Positions 1 to 8,387 are shown, counted from the first letter of the stretch. The stretch is 36,818 nt of DNA from an uncultured Alistipes sp. (GCA_949288735.1 CASELE010000015.1:1-36818), one strand, 5' to 3'. Program-made: numbers and translations. Notes: a model not told the origin generated them from the letters alone.

Positions 1-41
1 CCCGCACGGGTCCGCCCCTCTCTTCGTCTCCCTCCGCCGCG

Positions 42-1361
42 TCAGCGGTAGCGCACCCAGCGCGCCATCTCGCGCAGGGAGGGCTTCTTGCCGTACATGA
101 AGATACCCACGCGGTAGATCTTGGCCGCCACCCAGACCATCGCCACGAACGAGAGGTAGAGCAGCCCGAGCGAGAGGAGAATCTCCCAGAGGGGTATGCC
201 GCACGGAATGCGGGCCATCATCACCACGGGCGAGGTGAAAGGTATGATCGAGAACCAGAAGGCCAACTGCGAGTTGGGATCCTTCATCACCGAGATGGCC
301 ACGAAGAAGGCTATCAGGACGGGCATCGTAATGAGGCTCTGGAGCTGCGAGGCGTCCTGCATGTTGTCGACGCTCGACCCCACGGCGGCGAACATCGCCG
401 AGTAGAGCAGGTAGCCCCCCACGAGAAAGAGGAGGAGCCACCCGAAGAGCGCGGCCACATAACCGAAATCCAGGGCCGTGGCCACGGCCTGGAACGCTGC
501 CGGGTCCATGCCCGCCATGGCGGCGGCCGAGACCGTATCCGCCGTACCGGCGTGCAGGGCCTCGACGCCCGACATGAGGTCGGCGGAGATCAGATGCGGC
601 ATCACGAGGGTTCCGACGCCCCCGACGAGCACTCCCCAGAGCAGTATCTGCACCACGGCGACGCAGGCCACGCCCAGAATCTTGCCCATCATGAGGTCGA
701 AGGGGCGCACCGACGAGACAATCACCTCGAGCACGCGGCTCTGCTTCTCCTCGATGACCGACTGCATCACCATGGCGCCATAGATGAGCAGGAACATGTA
801 GAGCACCATGCCGAGGCCGAAGCCCGTGAAGGTCGCCACGGCCGAGGAACGGGCGGGGCTCTCGGGCTCGTCGTTACGGAATGTGCTGAGTGTCACCGAA
901 GTGCGCACCTCGTCCAGTATCTGCTGCAGATTCCCGATGTCGTAGGCGCGCAGCTTCTCCTGTTCGATGATCTCCTCGATCTGGCCGACGATCCGCTCCT
1001 CCAGCACGAGGGGCACCGACCCGTTGGCGTAGAGCGCCACGTCGTTCGGATCCGACAGAATGTCGGCCCCGATACGGAGCACCCCGAAGTGCTCCCCGAG
1101 TTGCGCGCGCGCCTCCGCGAGCGGGAGTTCCGTCGGTTCGAAGAGCACCTCGGCGCCGCTCTCCAGACGGGGCAGCACCAGCCCGCTCTCGTCGATGACG
1201 GCGATGCGCTTCGTCTCGCCGCGCGCATAGCGCATGATGAGGGCCGGGGCGACCATCAGCGCGACCATCAGCACGGGCATGAGGATCGTGGTGACGATGA
1301 AGGATTTCTTGCGGACGCGCTCGTTGAATTCGCGTCCGACGATGAGTCTTATGTTCGACAT
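42..1361 (-). CDS. ABC-2 type exporter permease (NatB/YhaP-like)
   Basis: This 439-residue protein is the membrane subunit of a NatAB-type ABC exporter in the inner membrane. The sequence shows an N-terminal membrane segment at about residues 18-42, a soluble extracytoplasmic domain to about residue 170, then a run of hydrophobic segments from about 178 to 420, and a basic C-terminus. This layout matches the ABC2_membrane_3 family. Its ATPase partner is encoded upstream on the same strand (1666-2610), separated by one small membrane protein gene. The family exports sodium or unidentified substrates; nothing here fixes the substrate. The ATG at 1361 opens directly into the conserved basic start followed by the first membrane helix. 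The leader holds three copies of a 9-base repeat. Confidence 0.88.
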   Translation of the reverse strand: MSNIRLIVGREFNERVRKKSFIVTTILMPVLMVALMVAPALIMRYARGETKRIAVIDESGLVLPRLESGAEVLFEPTELPLAEARAQLGEHFGVLRIGADILSDPNDVALYANGSVPLVLEERIVGQIEEIIEQEKLRAYDIGNLQQILDEVRTSVTLSTFRNDEPESPARSSAVATFTGFGLGMVLYMFLLIYGAMVMQSVIEEKQSRVLEVIVSSVRPFDLMMGKILGVACVAVVQILLWGVLVGGVGTLVMPHLISADLMSGVEALHAGTADTVSAAAMAGMDPAAFQAVATALDFGYVAALFGWLLLFLVGGYLLYSAMFAAVGSSVDNMQDASQLQSLITMPVLIAFFVAISVMKDPNSQLAFWFSIIPFTSPVVMMARIPCGIPLWEILLSLGLLYLSFVAMVWVAAKIYRVGIFMYGKKPSLREMARWVRYR

Positions 1362-1378
1362 GGAACCGCTGTATTTGC

Positions 1379-1405
1379 TCTGTTCGTTCTGTTCGCTCTG
1401 TTCGT
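1379..1405 (-). repeat. three tandem 9-bp repeats in the natB-like leader
   Basis: Three head-to-tail copies of a 9-mer lie 18-44 bases before the permease start. Read on the minus strand they are ACGAACAGA, GCGAACAGA and ACGAACAGA. A degenerate fourth copy follows at 1406-1414. The unit is a multiple of three but lies outside the annotated reading frame. Function unknown. Confidence 0.6.
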
Positions 1406-1434
1406 CGCTGTTGCCTCTCCGGCTCCGGAAGCGC

Positions 1435-1653
1435 CTACACCCGCTCTTCGGGTCCGGCGGTATCCGCTCCGCGCCTGCGGCGGCGCAGAAGATTGTTCGT
1501 CAGCCGTCCGGCCGCATAGACGAAGAGGCCTATCGAGATGCCCGCCCCGACATCGGAGCCGTTCGGGCTCCAGATGCAGAAGACCGCCCCCGCCGCGCCC
1601 AGCACGGCCAGGAATCCGTAGGAGAAATTCGAGATTTCCTTTTTCCTTACCAT
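1435..1653 (-). CDS. small two-helix membrane protein
   Basis: This 72-residue protein has a short basic N-terminus, two hydrophobic segments at about residues 10-27 and 35-52, and an Arg-rich tail (LLRRRRRG). I do not recognise the family. It lies 12 bases after the ATPase gene and 73 bases before the permease gene, all on one strand, so co-transcription with the exporter is likely. It may be an accessory subunit or simply a membrane protein of unknown role. The GC-rich third codon positions and tight packing argue that it is a real gene. Nothing in the sequence gives a function. Confidence 0.6.
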   Translation of the reverse strand: MVRKKEISNFSYGFLAVLGAAGAVFCIWSPNGSDVGAGISIGLFVYAAGRLTNNLLRRRRRGADTAGPEERV

Positions 1654-1665
1654 AACCGATAATAA

Positions 1666-2610
1666 CTACCGTTCCGTCGCACGGCGCTCCAGAGAACCGT
1701 TCACGGCGCCGATGAAGATGTCGTTCATCGAGGGGAATACCTCAACGAAGGAGCGGAGCTCCACCGCCTCGTTCAGCAGGGCGATCACGCCGCGCACGTC
1801 GGTGCCGGCGGCCATGCGCAGCTTCGCGCTTCTATGGGAGACGCGCTCCCCGGCGGCATCGTCGAGCAGTTCGCAGCGCTCCCCGACCGCCGCGCGCAGG
1901 GCGGCCCCGTCGCCGCGGTAAGTCACCTCGAAGAGGTTCTGCCCGTAGCTGCGGCGGATGTCGTCCACTCGGCCCGAGAGGATGTTGTGCGAGCGGTTGA
2001 TCAGGGTGATGTGGTCGCACACCTCCTCGACCGAAGCCATGTTGTGGGTCGAGAAGATGACCGTCGCGCCGCGGTCGCGCAGCGCCAGGATCTCCTCCTT
2101 GAGCTGGTTGGCGTTGATGGGGTCGAAACCCGAGAAGGGCTCGTCGAAGATAAGCAGCCCGGGCTCGTGGAGCACCGTGACGATAAACTGCACCTTCTGC
2201 GCCATGCCCTTCGAGAGCTCCTCGACGCGGCGGTTCCACCACGATTCGATGCCGAAGCGGCGGAACCACTCCTTGAGCCGCACGGTCGCCTCGCGGCGCG
2301 AAAGCCCCTTGAGCCGGGCAAAGAAGAGGGCCTGCTCGCCCACCTTCATCTTCTTGTAGAGACCGCGCTCCTCGGGCAGGTAGCCGATGCGACGCACGTC
2401 GCCCGGGGCGAGCGGACGGCCGTCGAAGAGGACGCGTCCGGCATCGGGGGCCGTGATGCGGTTGATGATGCGGATGAGCGTCGTCTTGCCGGCACCGTTG
2501 GGCCCCAGCAGTCCGTAGACCGAGCCGCGCGGCACCTCGAGCGAGACGTCGTCGAGCGCCGTATGCTGCGCATAGCGCTTGGATACATGTTCTACCTTCA
2601 GTATCTCCAT
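1666..2610 (-). CDS. ABC transporter ATP-binding protein (NatA-like)
   Basis: This 314-residue cytoplasmic ATPase powers the exporter formed with the permease at 42-1361. The Walker A motif GPNGAGKTT is at residues 36-44, the signature is LSKGM (about 132-136, a variant of LSGGQ), and the Walker B region LLIFDEP is at 152-158. A C-terminal region of about 90 residues resembles the DUF4162 extension of NatA-type ATPases. The frame stays open for 304 codons upstream, but the conserved ATPase begins at the ATG at 2610, and the upstream part is antisense to the aldolase gene. A TAnnTTTG promoter at 2689-2696 gives a leader of about 75 bases. Confidence 0.9.
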   Translation of the reverse strand: MEILKVEHVSKRYAQHTALDDVSLEVPRGSVYGLLGPNGAGKTTLIRIINRITAPDAGRVLFDGRPLAPGDVRRIGYLPEERGLYKKMKVGEQALFFARLKGLSRREATVRLKEWFRRFGIESWWNRRVEELSKGMAQKVQFIVTVLHEPGLLIFDEPFSGFDPINANQLKEEILALRDRGATVIFSTHNMASVEEVCDHITLINRSHNILSGRVDDIRRSYGQNLFEVTYRGDGAALRAAVGERCELLDDAAGERVSHRSAKLRMAAGTDVRGVIALLNEAVELRSFVEVFPSMNDIFIGAVNGSLERRATER

Positions 2611-2688
2611 CTGTCGTTCGGTTTGTCGGGTCCTCCGGCAGGCCGGCGGCGTCCGTCCCGGAAAAGCGCAAAGCGCCGGTAACCCGTG

Positions 2689-2696
2689 CAAATATA
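2689..2696 (-). promoter_or_regulatory. TAnnTTTG promoter element for natA-like operon
   Basis: Read on the minus strand this is TATATTTG, the Bacteroidetes -7 consensus, about 78 bases before the ATPase start. I see no clear -33 TTTG at the expected spacing. It is divergent to the promoter at 2781. Confidence 0.65.
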
Positions 2697-2780
2697 GGAA
2701 AAGTTTCGGAATCCCGCCCTCTTTCGCCCGCAGCGGGGCGCCGACGCGGGCACACGTGCACCGCGCATCGGAATTATCCC

Positions 2781-2788
2781 TATCTTTG
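2781..2788 (+). promoter_or_regulatory. TAnnTTTG promoter element for the aldolase-regulator operon
   Basis: TATCTTTG lies 35 bases upstream of the ATG at 2824. It matches the Bacteroidetes -7 consensus. No obvious -33 element is visible. Confidence 0.65.
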
Positions 2789-2823
2789 CCGGGACGGACC
2801 TCTGCCTCCGTCCCCATACCACC

Positions 2824-3849
2824 ATGCTCCATTTCGAAAGCGACTACACGGAGGGTGCCCACCCCCTCGTCCTGCGGCGTCTGGTCGAGACCAACCTCGA
2901 GCGGAGCGCCGGCTACGGCGCCGACCCCGGCAGCGAGCGGGCGCGCGAACTCATACGCACGGCATGCGGAGCCCCCGACGCCGCCGTCTTCTTCACCGTG
3001 GGCGGCACGCAGACCAACGCCGTGGCCACCGACTTCCTGCTGCGGCCGTGGCAGGGGGTGCTGGCGGCCGGAACGGGCCACATCGCCGTCCACGAGGCGG
3101 GGGCCATCGAGGCCTCGGGCCACAAGGTGCTGACCCTGCCCCACAGCGGAGGCAAGGTCGGGGCCGGCAGTGTCGAGGCGTGGCTCGACACCTTCTACCG
3201 CGACGCCAATTTCGAGCACATGGTCGCGCCGGGGATGCTCTACATCTCGCACCCTACAGAATACGGCACCCTCTACACGCGCGCCGAACTCGCGGCGCTG
3301 CACGGCCTCTGCCGCCGCCACGACATGCTCCTCTATCTCGACGGCGCACGGCTGGCCTACGCCCTGGGATCGCCGCAGAACGACATAGAGCTGAGCGACA
3401 TCGCGGCCCTCTGCGACGCCTTCTACATCGGCGGCACGAAGTGCGGCGCCCTCTTCGGCGAGGCGCTCGTCATCCCCGATCCGGAGCGGGCCCGCCACCT
3501 CTTCCCGGTGGCCAAGCGCCACGGCGCCGTGCTGGCCAAGGGACGGCTGCTGGGGCTGCAGTTCGAGGCGCTCTTCAGCGACGGGCTCTACCGCCGCATC
3601 GGCGCACGGACCGTAGCGCTCGCCGCCCGGCTGCGCGAGGCGCTCGTCGCCCGGGGTTACCGGCTCGTCGTCGACTCGCCCACCAACCAGCTCTTCGTCG
3701 AGGTGGCCGACGACCGCTTCGACGACTTCGCCGCCCGCACCGGCTGCGCCTTCTGGGACCGGGGCCCCGAAGGGCGGACCATAGCCCGCTTCGCGCTGGG
3801 CTGGGCCACCGACGAACGCGACGTGGAGGAGCTCGTCCGCATACTCTGA
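2824..3849 (+). CDS. ltaE: threonine aldolase-family PLP enzyme
   Basis: This 341-residue enzyme belongs to the beta-eliminating lyase/low-specificity threonine aldolase family, which cleaves L-threonine or L-allo-threonine to glycine and acetaldehyde in the cytoplasm. The PLP-binding lysine is Lys206 in GGTKCG. The aspartate contacting the cofactor ring is Asp173 in YLDGAR, and the glycine-rich segment TVGGTQTN is at about residues 58-65. Length is normal for the family. It starts 35 bases after a TATCTTTG element. Its stop codon is only 5 bases before the HMA-AraC regulator, so the two probably share a transcript, although no functional link is evident. An unrecognised related lyase activity is possible. 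Confidence 0.85.
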   Translation: MLHFESDYTEGAHPLVLRRLVETNLERSAGYGADPGSERARELIRTACGAPDAAVFFTVGGTQTNAVATDFLLRPWQGVLAAGTGHIAVHEAGAIEASGHKVLTLPHSGGKVGAGSVEAWLDTFYRDANFEHMVAPGMLYISHPTEYGTLYTRAELAALHGLCRRHDMLLYLDGARLAYALGSPQNDIELSDIAALCDAFYIGGTKCGALFGEALVIPDPERARHLFPVAKRHGAVLAKGRLLGLQFEALFSDGLYRRIGARTVALAARLREALVARGYRLVVDSPTNQLFVEVADDRFDDFAARTGCAFWDRGPEGRTIARFALGWATDERDVEELVRIL

Positions 3850-3854
3850 AGGCC

Positions 3855-4439
3855 ATGACCCCCGCGAACCCCGACACGGAGTACACGCTCCACATCCGCA
3901 ACATGGTCTGCAACCGCTGCATCCTGGTGGTACGGACCGAACTCGAACGGCTGGGCATCAGGCCCCTCTCGGTCGAGCTGGGCACCGTGCGGCTCTCCCG
4001 GGCGCCCGAAGCCGACGAGCTCGGAGCCGTGCGCGCCGCCCTCGAGCCGCTCGGCTTCGAACTCATCGACGACCCCCGCGCCCGGTGGGTCGAACGCATC
4101 CGCGGCGCCATCATCGAATGGGTGCGGGGCGACGTCGACCGGCGCGGTCCCTTCTCCGACTGGCTCTCCCGCAGGCTGGGACGCGACTACGCCTCGCTGA
4201 GCCGCCTCTTCTCCGAATCGACCGGCACCACCGTGGAGCGCTGCCTCACAGCCCAGAAGATCGAACGGGCCAAAGAGCTGCTCACTTACGGCGAGGAGTC
4301 GCTCGAGCAGATAGCCGACGAGCTGGGCTACTCGAGCGCCGCCTACCTCAGCGCCCGCTTCAAGAGCGTCACGGGGCTCACGCCCACCGCCTTCCGGGCT
4401 CTCGGCACGCACCGCCGCAAGCCCCTCGACGAGGTGTAG
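3855..4439 (+). CDS. AraC-type regulator with N-terminal HMA-like domain
   Basis: This 194-residue protein joins two parts. Residues 10-75 look like a small heavy-metal-associated fold, with Cys19 and Cys22 in MVCNRC. About 105-190 form an AraC-type DNA-binding domain with two helix-turn-helix units, including a segment around IADELGYSSAAYL. I infer a transcription factor that senses copper or another soft metal directly and controls the adjacent copA gene, which begins 105 bases downstream. Similar short HMA-AraC proteins occur in Bacteroidetes next to metal ATPases, but I know of no experimental characterisation. The ATG at 3855 is 5 bases after ltaE. The frame continues upstream, but there it is antisense-like to ltaE codons. 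Confidence 0.85.
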   Translation: MTPANPDTEYTLHIRNMVCNRCILVVRTELERLGIRPLSVELGTVRLSRAPEADELGAVRAALEPLGFELIDDPRARWVERIRGAIIEWVRGDVDRRGPFSDWLSRRLGRDYASLSRLFSESTGTTVERCLTAQKIERAKELLTYGEESLEQIADELGYSSAAYLSARFKSVTGLTPTAFRALGTHRRKPLDEV

Positions 4440-4463
4440 GCGCGGAAAAACGTAAAAGGTTCG

Positions 4464-4473
4464 CGGAATTCCG
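4464..4473. promoter_or_regulatory. perfect palindrome upstream of copA
   Basis: CGGAATTCCG is a perfect 10-base palindrome lying 25 bases before the copA -7 element. It is flanked by CGTAA at 4451 and 4472. It is a candidate operator for the HMA-AraC regulator, by position only. Confidence 0.3.
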
Positions 4474-4498
4474 TAAGGGCCGCGCCGCCGCGGCACGC

Positions 4499-4506
4499 TA
4501 TCTTTG
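4499..4506 (+). promoter_or_regulatory. TAnnTTTG promoter element for copA
   Basis: TATCTTTG is 38 bases upstream of the copA ATG. The predicted leader contains a short hairpin, CGGAGG (4512-4517) pairing with CCTCCG (4523-4528) around a 5-base loop. Confidence 0.7.
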
Positions 4507-4544
4507 CGGCGCGGAGGGGAATCCTCCGGAAACGGACCGCCACC

Positions 4545-7103
4545 ATGAACGAACCGAACAGCCCCGCACGCCGCGACACCTTCCCCGTCACGGGGATGAG
4601 TTGCGCCGCATGCGCCGCCCGCGTGGAGCGGGCCCTGAAGCGCGTCCCGGGAGTAGCCGACGCCGCCGTCAACTTCGCCGCCTCGACCGTCACGGTCCGC
4701 TACGACCCCGCGGCCGCCACCCCCGAGACGCTGCGCCGGGCCGTACGCGCCGCGGGCTACGACCTCCGCACCGGCGACGAGGCTCCCGACGCCGCCGAGG
4801 CGGAGGAGGCACGCCGCTATGCGGCATTGCGCCGCCGCGCCGCATGGGCCGTGGCGCTGGCCCTCCCCGTGGCCGTCGTCGGCATGGGCTTCGGAGGGCG
4901 CCCCTGGGCTCCGGCGACGATGGCCCTGCTCTCGGCTCCGGTAGTCTTCGGTCTGGGAGGCGGTTTCTTCGTCAACGCCTGGCGCCAGCTGCGCCGCGGC
5001 ACCGCGACGATGGATACGCTGGTGGCCCTCAGCACGGGCGTGGCATGGTTCTTCAGCCTCTTCAACCTCCTCTTTCCGCACTTCTGGCTCGCCCGCGGCA
5101 TCGAGCCCCATGTCTATTTCGAAGCCTCGGCCGTCGTCGTCGCCTTCATCCTGCTCGGCCGCACGATGGAGGCGCGCGCCAGGCGGAGCGCCTCGTCGGC
5201 CATCCGCCGGCTCATGGGGCTGCGGCCGCGCACGGTGGTCCGCTGCGAAGCCGACGGCACGGAGCGCACCGTTCCCCTCGAACTGGTGCGGCCCGGCGAC
5301 CGCATCGCCGTGCGGCCCGGCGAACGCATCGCCGTGGACGGCACCGTGACCGACGGCGACTCGTTCGTCGACGAGAGCATGCTCAGCGGCGAGCCCGTCC
5401 CCGTGGCCAAGCAGGCGGGGGCGGCCGTCTATGCCGGCACGGTCAACCAGCGGGGAAGCCTACGCCTGCGCGCCGACCGCGTGGGCGACGCGACGCTGCT
5501 GGCGCAGATCATCCGCCGCGTGGCCGACGCCGAGGGGAGCAAGGCCCCCGTGCAGCGCCTCGTGGACCGCATCGCGGCGCTCTTCGTGCCGGCCATCATC
5601 GCCATCGCCCTCCTCGCATGCGGGGCGTGGGTGCTCTTCGGCGGTGCCGACGGCCTCACGCACGGGCTGCTGGCCCTCGTCACCGTACTGGTCATCGCCT
5701 GCCCCTGCGCCCTGGGGCTCGCCACCCCCACGGCCATCATGGTCGGCATCGGCAAGGGGGCCGAGGCGGGCATCCTCATCCGCGACGCCGAGAGCCTCGA
5801 AACGGCCCGCCGCATCGATACCGTGGTGCTCGACAAGACGGGGACCCTCACCGAGGGGCGCCCCTCGGTGAGCGACCTCCGCTGGGCCGTGGAGGCCTCC
5901 GCGGAGGCGGCGGAGCGCTTCGCCGCGCTGGAGCGCCGCTCCGAACACCCGCTCGCCGAAGCCGTGGCCGCCCGCCTGGCCGGCGGACGGCGGGAGGCGG
6001 CTGTCGAATCCTTCGAGAGCCGCACGGGGGCGGGGGTCACGGCCCGCATCGATGGGCTGCACTGCTGCGCCGGAAGCCGCCGTCTGCTCGAAGCCGAGGG
6101 GGTCGTCATACCCCCCGCGCTCGAGGCCGACGGAGCCCGGCTCGAGGTCGAAGCGAAGACCCTCGTCTGGTATGCCGAAGAGGGGCGCGCTCTCGCCGTG
6201 GCGGGCATCGCCGACCGCATGAAGGAGTCGTCGGCCGAAGCCGTCGCCGCACTGCGCCGCATGGGCATCGAGGTGTGGATGGTCACCGGCGACCACGAGG
6301 CCGCCGCCCGCGCCACGGCCCGCGCCGCCGGCATCGACCGCTGGCGCGCGGGGGTGCTGCCCGACGCGAAGGCCGACTTCGTCGAGGAGCTCCAGCGGCA
6401 GGGACGCCGCGTGGCGATGGCGGGCGACGGCATCAACGACAGCGCCGCCCTGGCCCGCGCCGACCTGGGGGTGGCGATGGGGGGCGGCAGCGACATCGCC
6501 ATGGAGGCGGCCGGCATGACCCTCGTGTCGTCGGACCTCATGCGGCTGCCGGAGGCGCTGCGCCTCTCGGCCCGCACGGTGCGCACCATCCGCGAGAACC
6601 TCTTCTGGGCCTTCTTCTACAACCTGCTCGGCGTCCCCGTGGCCGCCGGAGCGCTCTATCCGCTCTGCGGCTTCCTGCTCGATCCGATGATCGCCGGCGC
6701 GGCCATGGCCTTCAGCAGCGTCAGCGTCGTCGCCAACAGTCTGCGGCTCAAACGGCTGCGGCTCGGACCCGGAGATGCCGCAGACGCCTGCGCCGCGCGT
6801 GCGGCGTGCGGCGCCGACCCCCGGAGGGAGCCGGAGGACGAACGGAACGAAACCGGAATCACAGACACAGATACGAACAAAACCGTCACAGCAATGAAAA
6901 AGGAGTACAAGGTAAGCGGCATGATGTGCGACCACTGCCGCCAGCATGTCGAACGGGCGCTCAACGCCCTCGAAGGGGTCCGCGCCACCGTCACGCTCGA
7001 CCCGCCCGTCGCCACCGTGGAGTTCACCGGAGCGGAGCGGAGCCTCGCCGAACTGCAGGCCGCCGTGGCCGAGCGGGCTGGCGACTACACCCTCGCCGAG
7101 TAG
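4545..7103 (+). CDS. copA: copper P1B-type ATPase fused to C-terminal CopZ-like domain
   Basis: This 852-residue inner-membrane pump uses ATP to export Cu(I). The N-terminal HMA domain carries GMSCAAC (Cys20, Cys23). The intramembrane CPC motif is at residues 386-388, the phosphorylated aspartate is Asp430 in DKTGTLT, and GDGIND is at 627-632. These identify the P1B-1 copper class. A typical CopA ends near residue 745. Here the frame runs through a polar linker rich in Asp, Thr and Asn into a second HMA domain (Met784 to the end; MMCDHC, Cys795 and Cys798) that looks like a complete 69-residue CopZ chaperone. The ATG at 6894 could also start free CopZ. The HMA-AraC regulator lies directly upstream. 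Confidence 0.93.
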   Translation: MNEPNSPARRDTFPVTGMSCAACAARVERALKRVPGVADAAVNFAASTVTVRYDPAAATPETLRRAVRAAGYDLRTGDEAPDAAEAEEARRYAALRRRAAWAVALALPVAVVGMGFGGRPWAPATMALLSAPVVFGLGGGFFVNAWRQLRRGTATMDTLVALSTGVAWFFSLFNLLFPHFWLARGIEPHVYFEASAVVVAFILLGRTMEARARRSASSAIRRLMGLRPRTVVRCEADGTERTVPLELVRPGDRIAVRPGERIAVDGTVTDGDSFVDESMLSGEPVPVAKQAGAAVYAGTVNQRGSLRLRADRVGDATLLAQIIRRVADAEGSKAPVQRLVDRIAALFVPAIIAIALLACGAWVLFGGADGLTHGLLALVTVLVIACPCALGLATPTAIMVGIGKGAEAGILIRDAESLETARRIDTVVLDKTGTLTEGRPSVSDLRWAVEASAEAAERFAALERRSEHPLAEAVAARLAGGRREAAVESFESRTGAGVTARIDGLHCCAGSRRLLEAEGVVIPPALEADGARLEVEAKTLVWYAEEGRALAVAGIADRMKESSAEAVAALRRMGIEVWMVTGDHEAAARATARAAGIDRWRAGVLPDAKADFVEELQRQGRRVAMAGDGINDSAALARADLGVAMGGGSDIAMEAAGMTLVSSDLMRLPEALRLSARTVRTIRENLFWAFFYNLLGVPVAAGALYPLCGFLLDPMIAGAAMAFSSVSVVANSLRLKRLRLGPGDAADACAARAACGADPRREPEDERNETGITDTDTNKTVTAMKKEYKVSGMMCDHCRQHVERALNALEGVRATVTLDPPVATVEFTGAERSLAELQAAVAERAGDYTLAE
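6894..7103 (+). other. CopZ-like HMA module, possible internal start
   Basis: The last 69 codons of copA form a self-contained HMA copper chaperone beginning MKKEYKV with CDHC. The ~50 bases before this ATG are A-rich and encode a featureless linker, resembling the untranslated leaders of neighbouring genes. This suggests either a fusion of formerly separate copA and copZ genes, or internal initiation that makes both fused and free forms. Only the in-frame continuity is seen directly. Confidence 0.5.
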
Positions 7104-7122
7104 CCGCGCCGCGCGGGGTGGC

Positions 7123-7171
7123 GCGGAGGCGGAGTTTTCCGCCCCTCCGCCTTCTCGTCTCCCCTTTTTTT
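7123..7171 (+). terminator. hairpin and T-tract after copA
   Basis: GCGGAGG (7123-7129) can pair with CCTCCGC (7144-7150), with an inner CGG/CCG pair around AGTTTT. A run of seven T residues lies at 7165-7171, 14 bases after the stem, which is a longer gap than in a classic intrinsic terminator. It would end copA just before the galE promoter. Confidence 0.5.
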
Positions 7172-7173
7172 CC

Positions 7174-7181
7174 TATCTTTG
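7174..7181 (+). promoter_or_regulatory. TAnnTTTG promoter element for galE
   Basis: TATCTTTG lies 75 bases upstream of the galE ATG, immediately after a T-rich tract. It overlaps a TTG codon that could extend the galE frame, which argues against that longer start. Confidence 0.7.
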
Positions 7182-7256
7182 CACGCAACGGGCCGGAGAG
7201 TCCCGCGGAAGACGGGGCGGACACGCCGGCGCCGCAGAGCAAAGAGCAACGGACAC

Positions 7257-8288
7257 ATGGATCGCAAATGCATACTCGTCACGGGCGGCGCGGGCTACAT
7301 CGGCTCGCACACGGCCGTAGAGCTGATCGCCGCGGGGTACGACGTGGTGATCGTCGACAACCTTTCGAACAGCGACCCCTCGGCCGTCGAGGGGGTGCGC
7401 CGCATCACGGGAGCCGAGGTCCCCTTCGTCGAGGCCGACTGCTGCGACGACGGGGCGATGGAGCGCCTCTTCCGCAGCCGGCGCTTCGATGCGGTCATCC
7501 ACTTCGCCGCCGCCAAGGCGGTGGGAGAATCGGTGAGCGAGCCGCTGCGCTACTACCGCAACAACCTCCTCTCGCTGCTCGGCGTGGCCGGGCAGATGGA
7601 GCGGCACGGCTGCGACCGCATCGTCTTCTCGTCGTCGTGCACCGTCTACGGCGAGGCCGATGAGCTGCCCGTCACCGAACGCACGCCGAGGCGGCCGGCC
7701 GCCTCGCCCTACGGCAACACGAAGCAGATCTGCGAGGATATTCTGCGCGACGCGACGGCGGCGCGTCCAGCCCTGCGCGCCATAGCCCTGCGCTACTTCA
7801 ACCCCATCGGCGCCCACCCCTCGGGCCTCATCGGCGAGCTGCCGCGCGGCGTGCCGCAGAACCTGGTACCCTACGTCACGCAGACCGCCGCGGGGCTGCG
7901 CGAGTGCCTCTCGGTCTTCGGCGACGACTACCCCACGCCCGACGGTTCGTGCATCCGCGACTACATCGACATCGTCGACCTCGCCCGGGCCCACGTGGCC
8001 GCCGTCAGGCGCCTGCTCGAGGGGGCGGCGGCCGCCCCCTTCGAGGTCTTCAACATCGGCACCGGCCGCGGCGTATCGGTGCTGGAGCTGATCCGCTGCT
8101 TCGAGCAGACCAACCGGCTGAAGCTCGCCTGGCGCATCGCGCCGCGCCGCGCGGGCGACATCACGGCCATCTGGGCCGACCCCTCGCTCGCCCGCACCGA
8201 ACTGGGATGGCAGGCCGAGCGGTCGCTCGCCGACTCGCTCGCCACGGCCTGGCAGTGGCAGCAGCGCCTCGGTTCCGGGACGAAGTAG
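7257..8288 (+). CDS. galE: UDP-glucose 4-epimerase
   Basis: This 343-residue cytoplasmic enzyme interconverts UDP-glucose and UDP-galactose, feeding the Leloir pathway and surface polysaccharide synthesis. The NAD-binding loop TGGAGYIGSH is at residues 9-18. The catalytic Ser/Tyr/Lys set is visible as SSSCTVYG and SPYGNTKQ, in short-chain dehydrogenase arrangement. Length fits GalE. The ATG at 7257 places the dinucleotide-binding motif at the normal distance from the N-terminus. An in-frame TTG 78 bases earlier sits in the promoter and adds only an Arg-rich non-homologous stretch. The gene appears to be transcribed alone, since rplY has its own promoter. Confidence 0.93.
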   Translation: MDRKCILVTGGAGYIGSHTAVELIAAGYDVVIVDNLSNSDPSAVEGVRRITGAEVPFVEADCCDDGAMERLFRSRRFDAVIHFAAAKAVGESVSEPLRYYRNNLLSLLGVAGQMERHGCDRIVFSSSCTVYGEADELPVTERTPRRPAASPYGNTKQICEDILRDATAARPALRAIALRYFNPIGAHPSGLIGELPRGVPQNLVPYVTQTAAGLRECLSVFGDDYPTPDGSCIRDYIDIVDLARAHVAAVRRLLEGAAAAPFEVFNIGTGRGVSVLELIRCFEQTNRLKLAWRIAPRRAGDITAIWADPSLARTELGWQAERSLADSLATAWQWQQRLGSGTK

Positions 8289-8375
8289 CGCGGGGCGGCG
8301 CCCCCCTCCGGCCGAACGGCGGCGCGCGGCGGCAGACCCGGAAGGGCCGGCAGGCGCGAAGCCGCGAAGCGGAGT

Positions 8376-8387
8376 GCGGCCGGCCGC
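8376..8387. repeat. 12-bp perfect palindrome between galE and rplY
   Basis: GCGGCCGGCCGC lies in the 237-base gap between galE and rplY. It might form part of a galE terminator, but no T-tract follows. Apart from this and the rplY promoter I see nothing else in the gap. Confidence 0.3.

Noticed and set aside
2611..3522. 304-codon N-terminal extension of the natA-like frame
   Set aside because: It is antisense to the aldolase gene, has no recognisable domain, and the ATPase family start coincides with the ATG at 2610 behind a good promoter.
4545..4800. E. coli-style programmed frameshift after the first HMA domain of copA
   Set aside because: I see no slippery heptamer followed by a stem-loop here, and a CopZ-like module already exists at the C-terminus.
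3657..5111. 484-codon minus-strand frame opposite the regulator and copA
   Set aside because: It has Glu/Gly/Ala-rich composition without motifs and is antisense to two clear genes.
7179..7256. TTG start extending galE by 26 residues
   Set aside because: The TTG lies within the TATCTTTG promoter element, and the extension is an Arg-rich stretch foreign to GalE.
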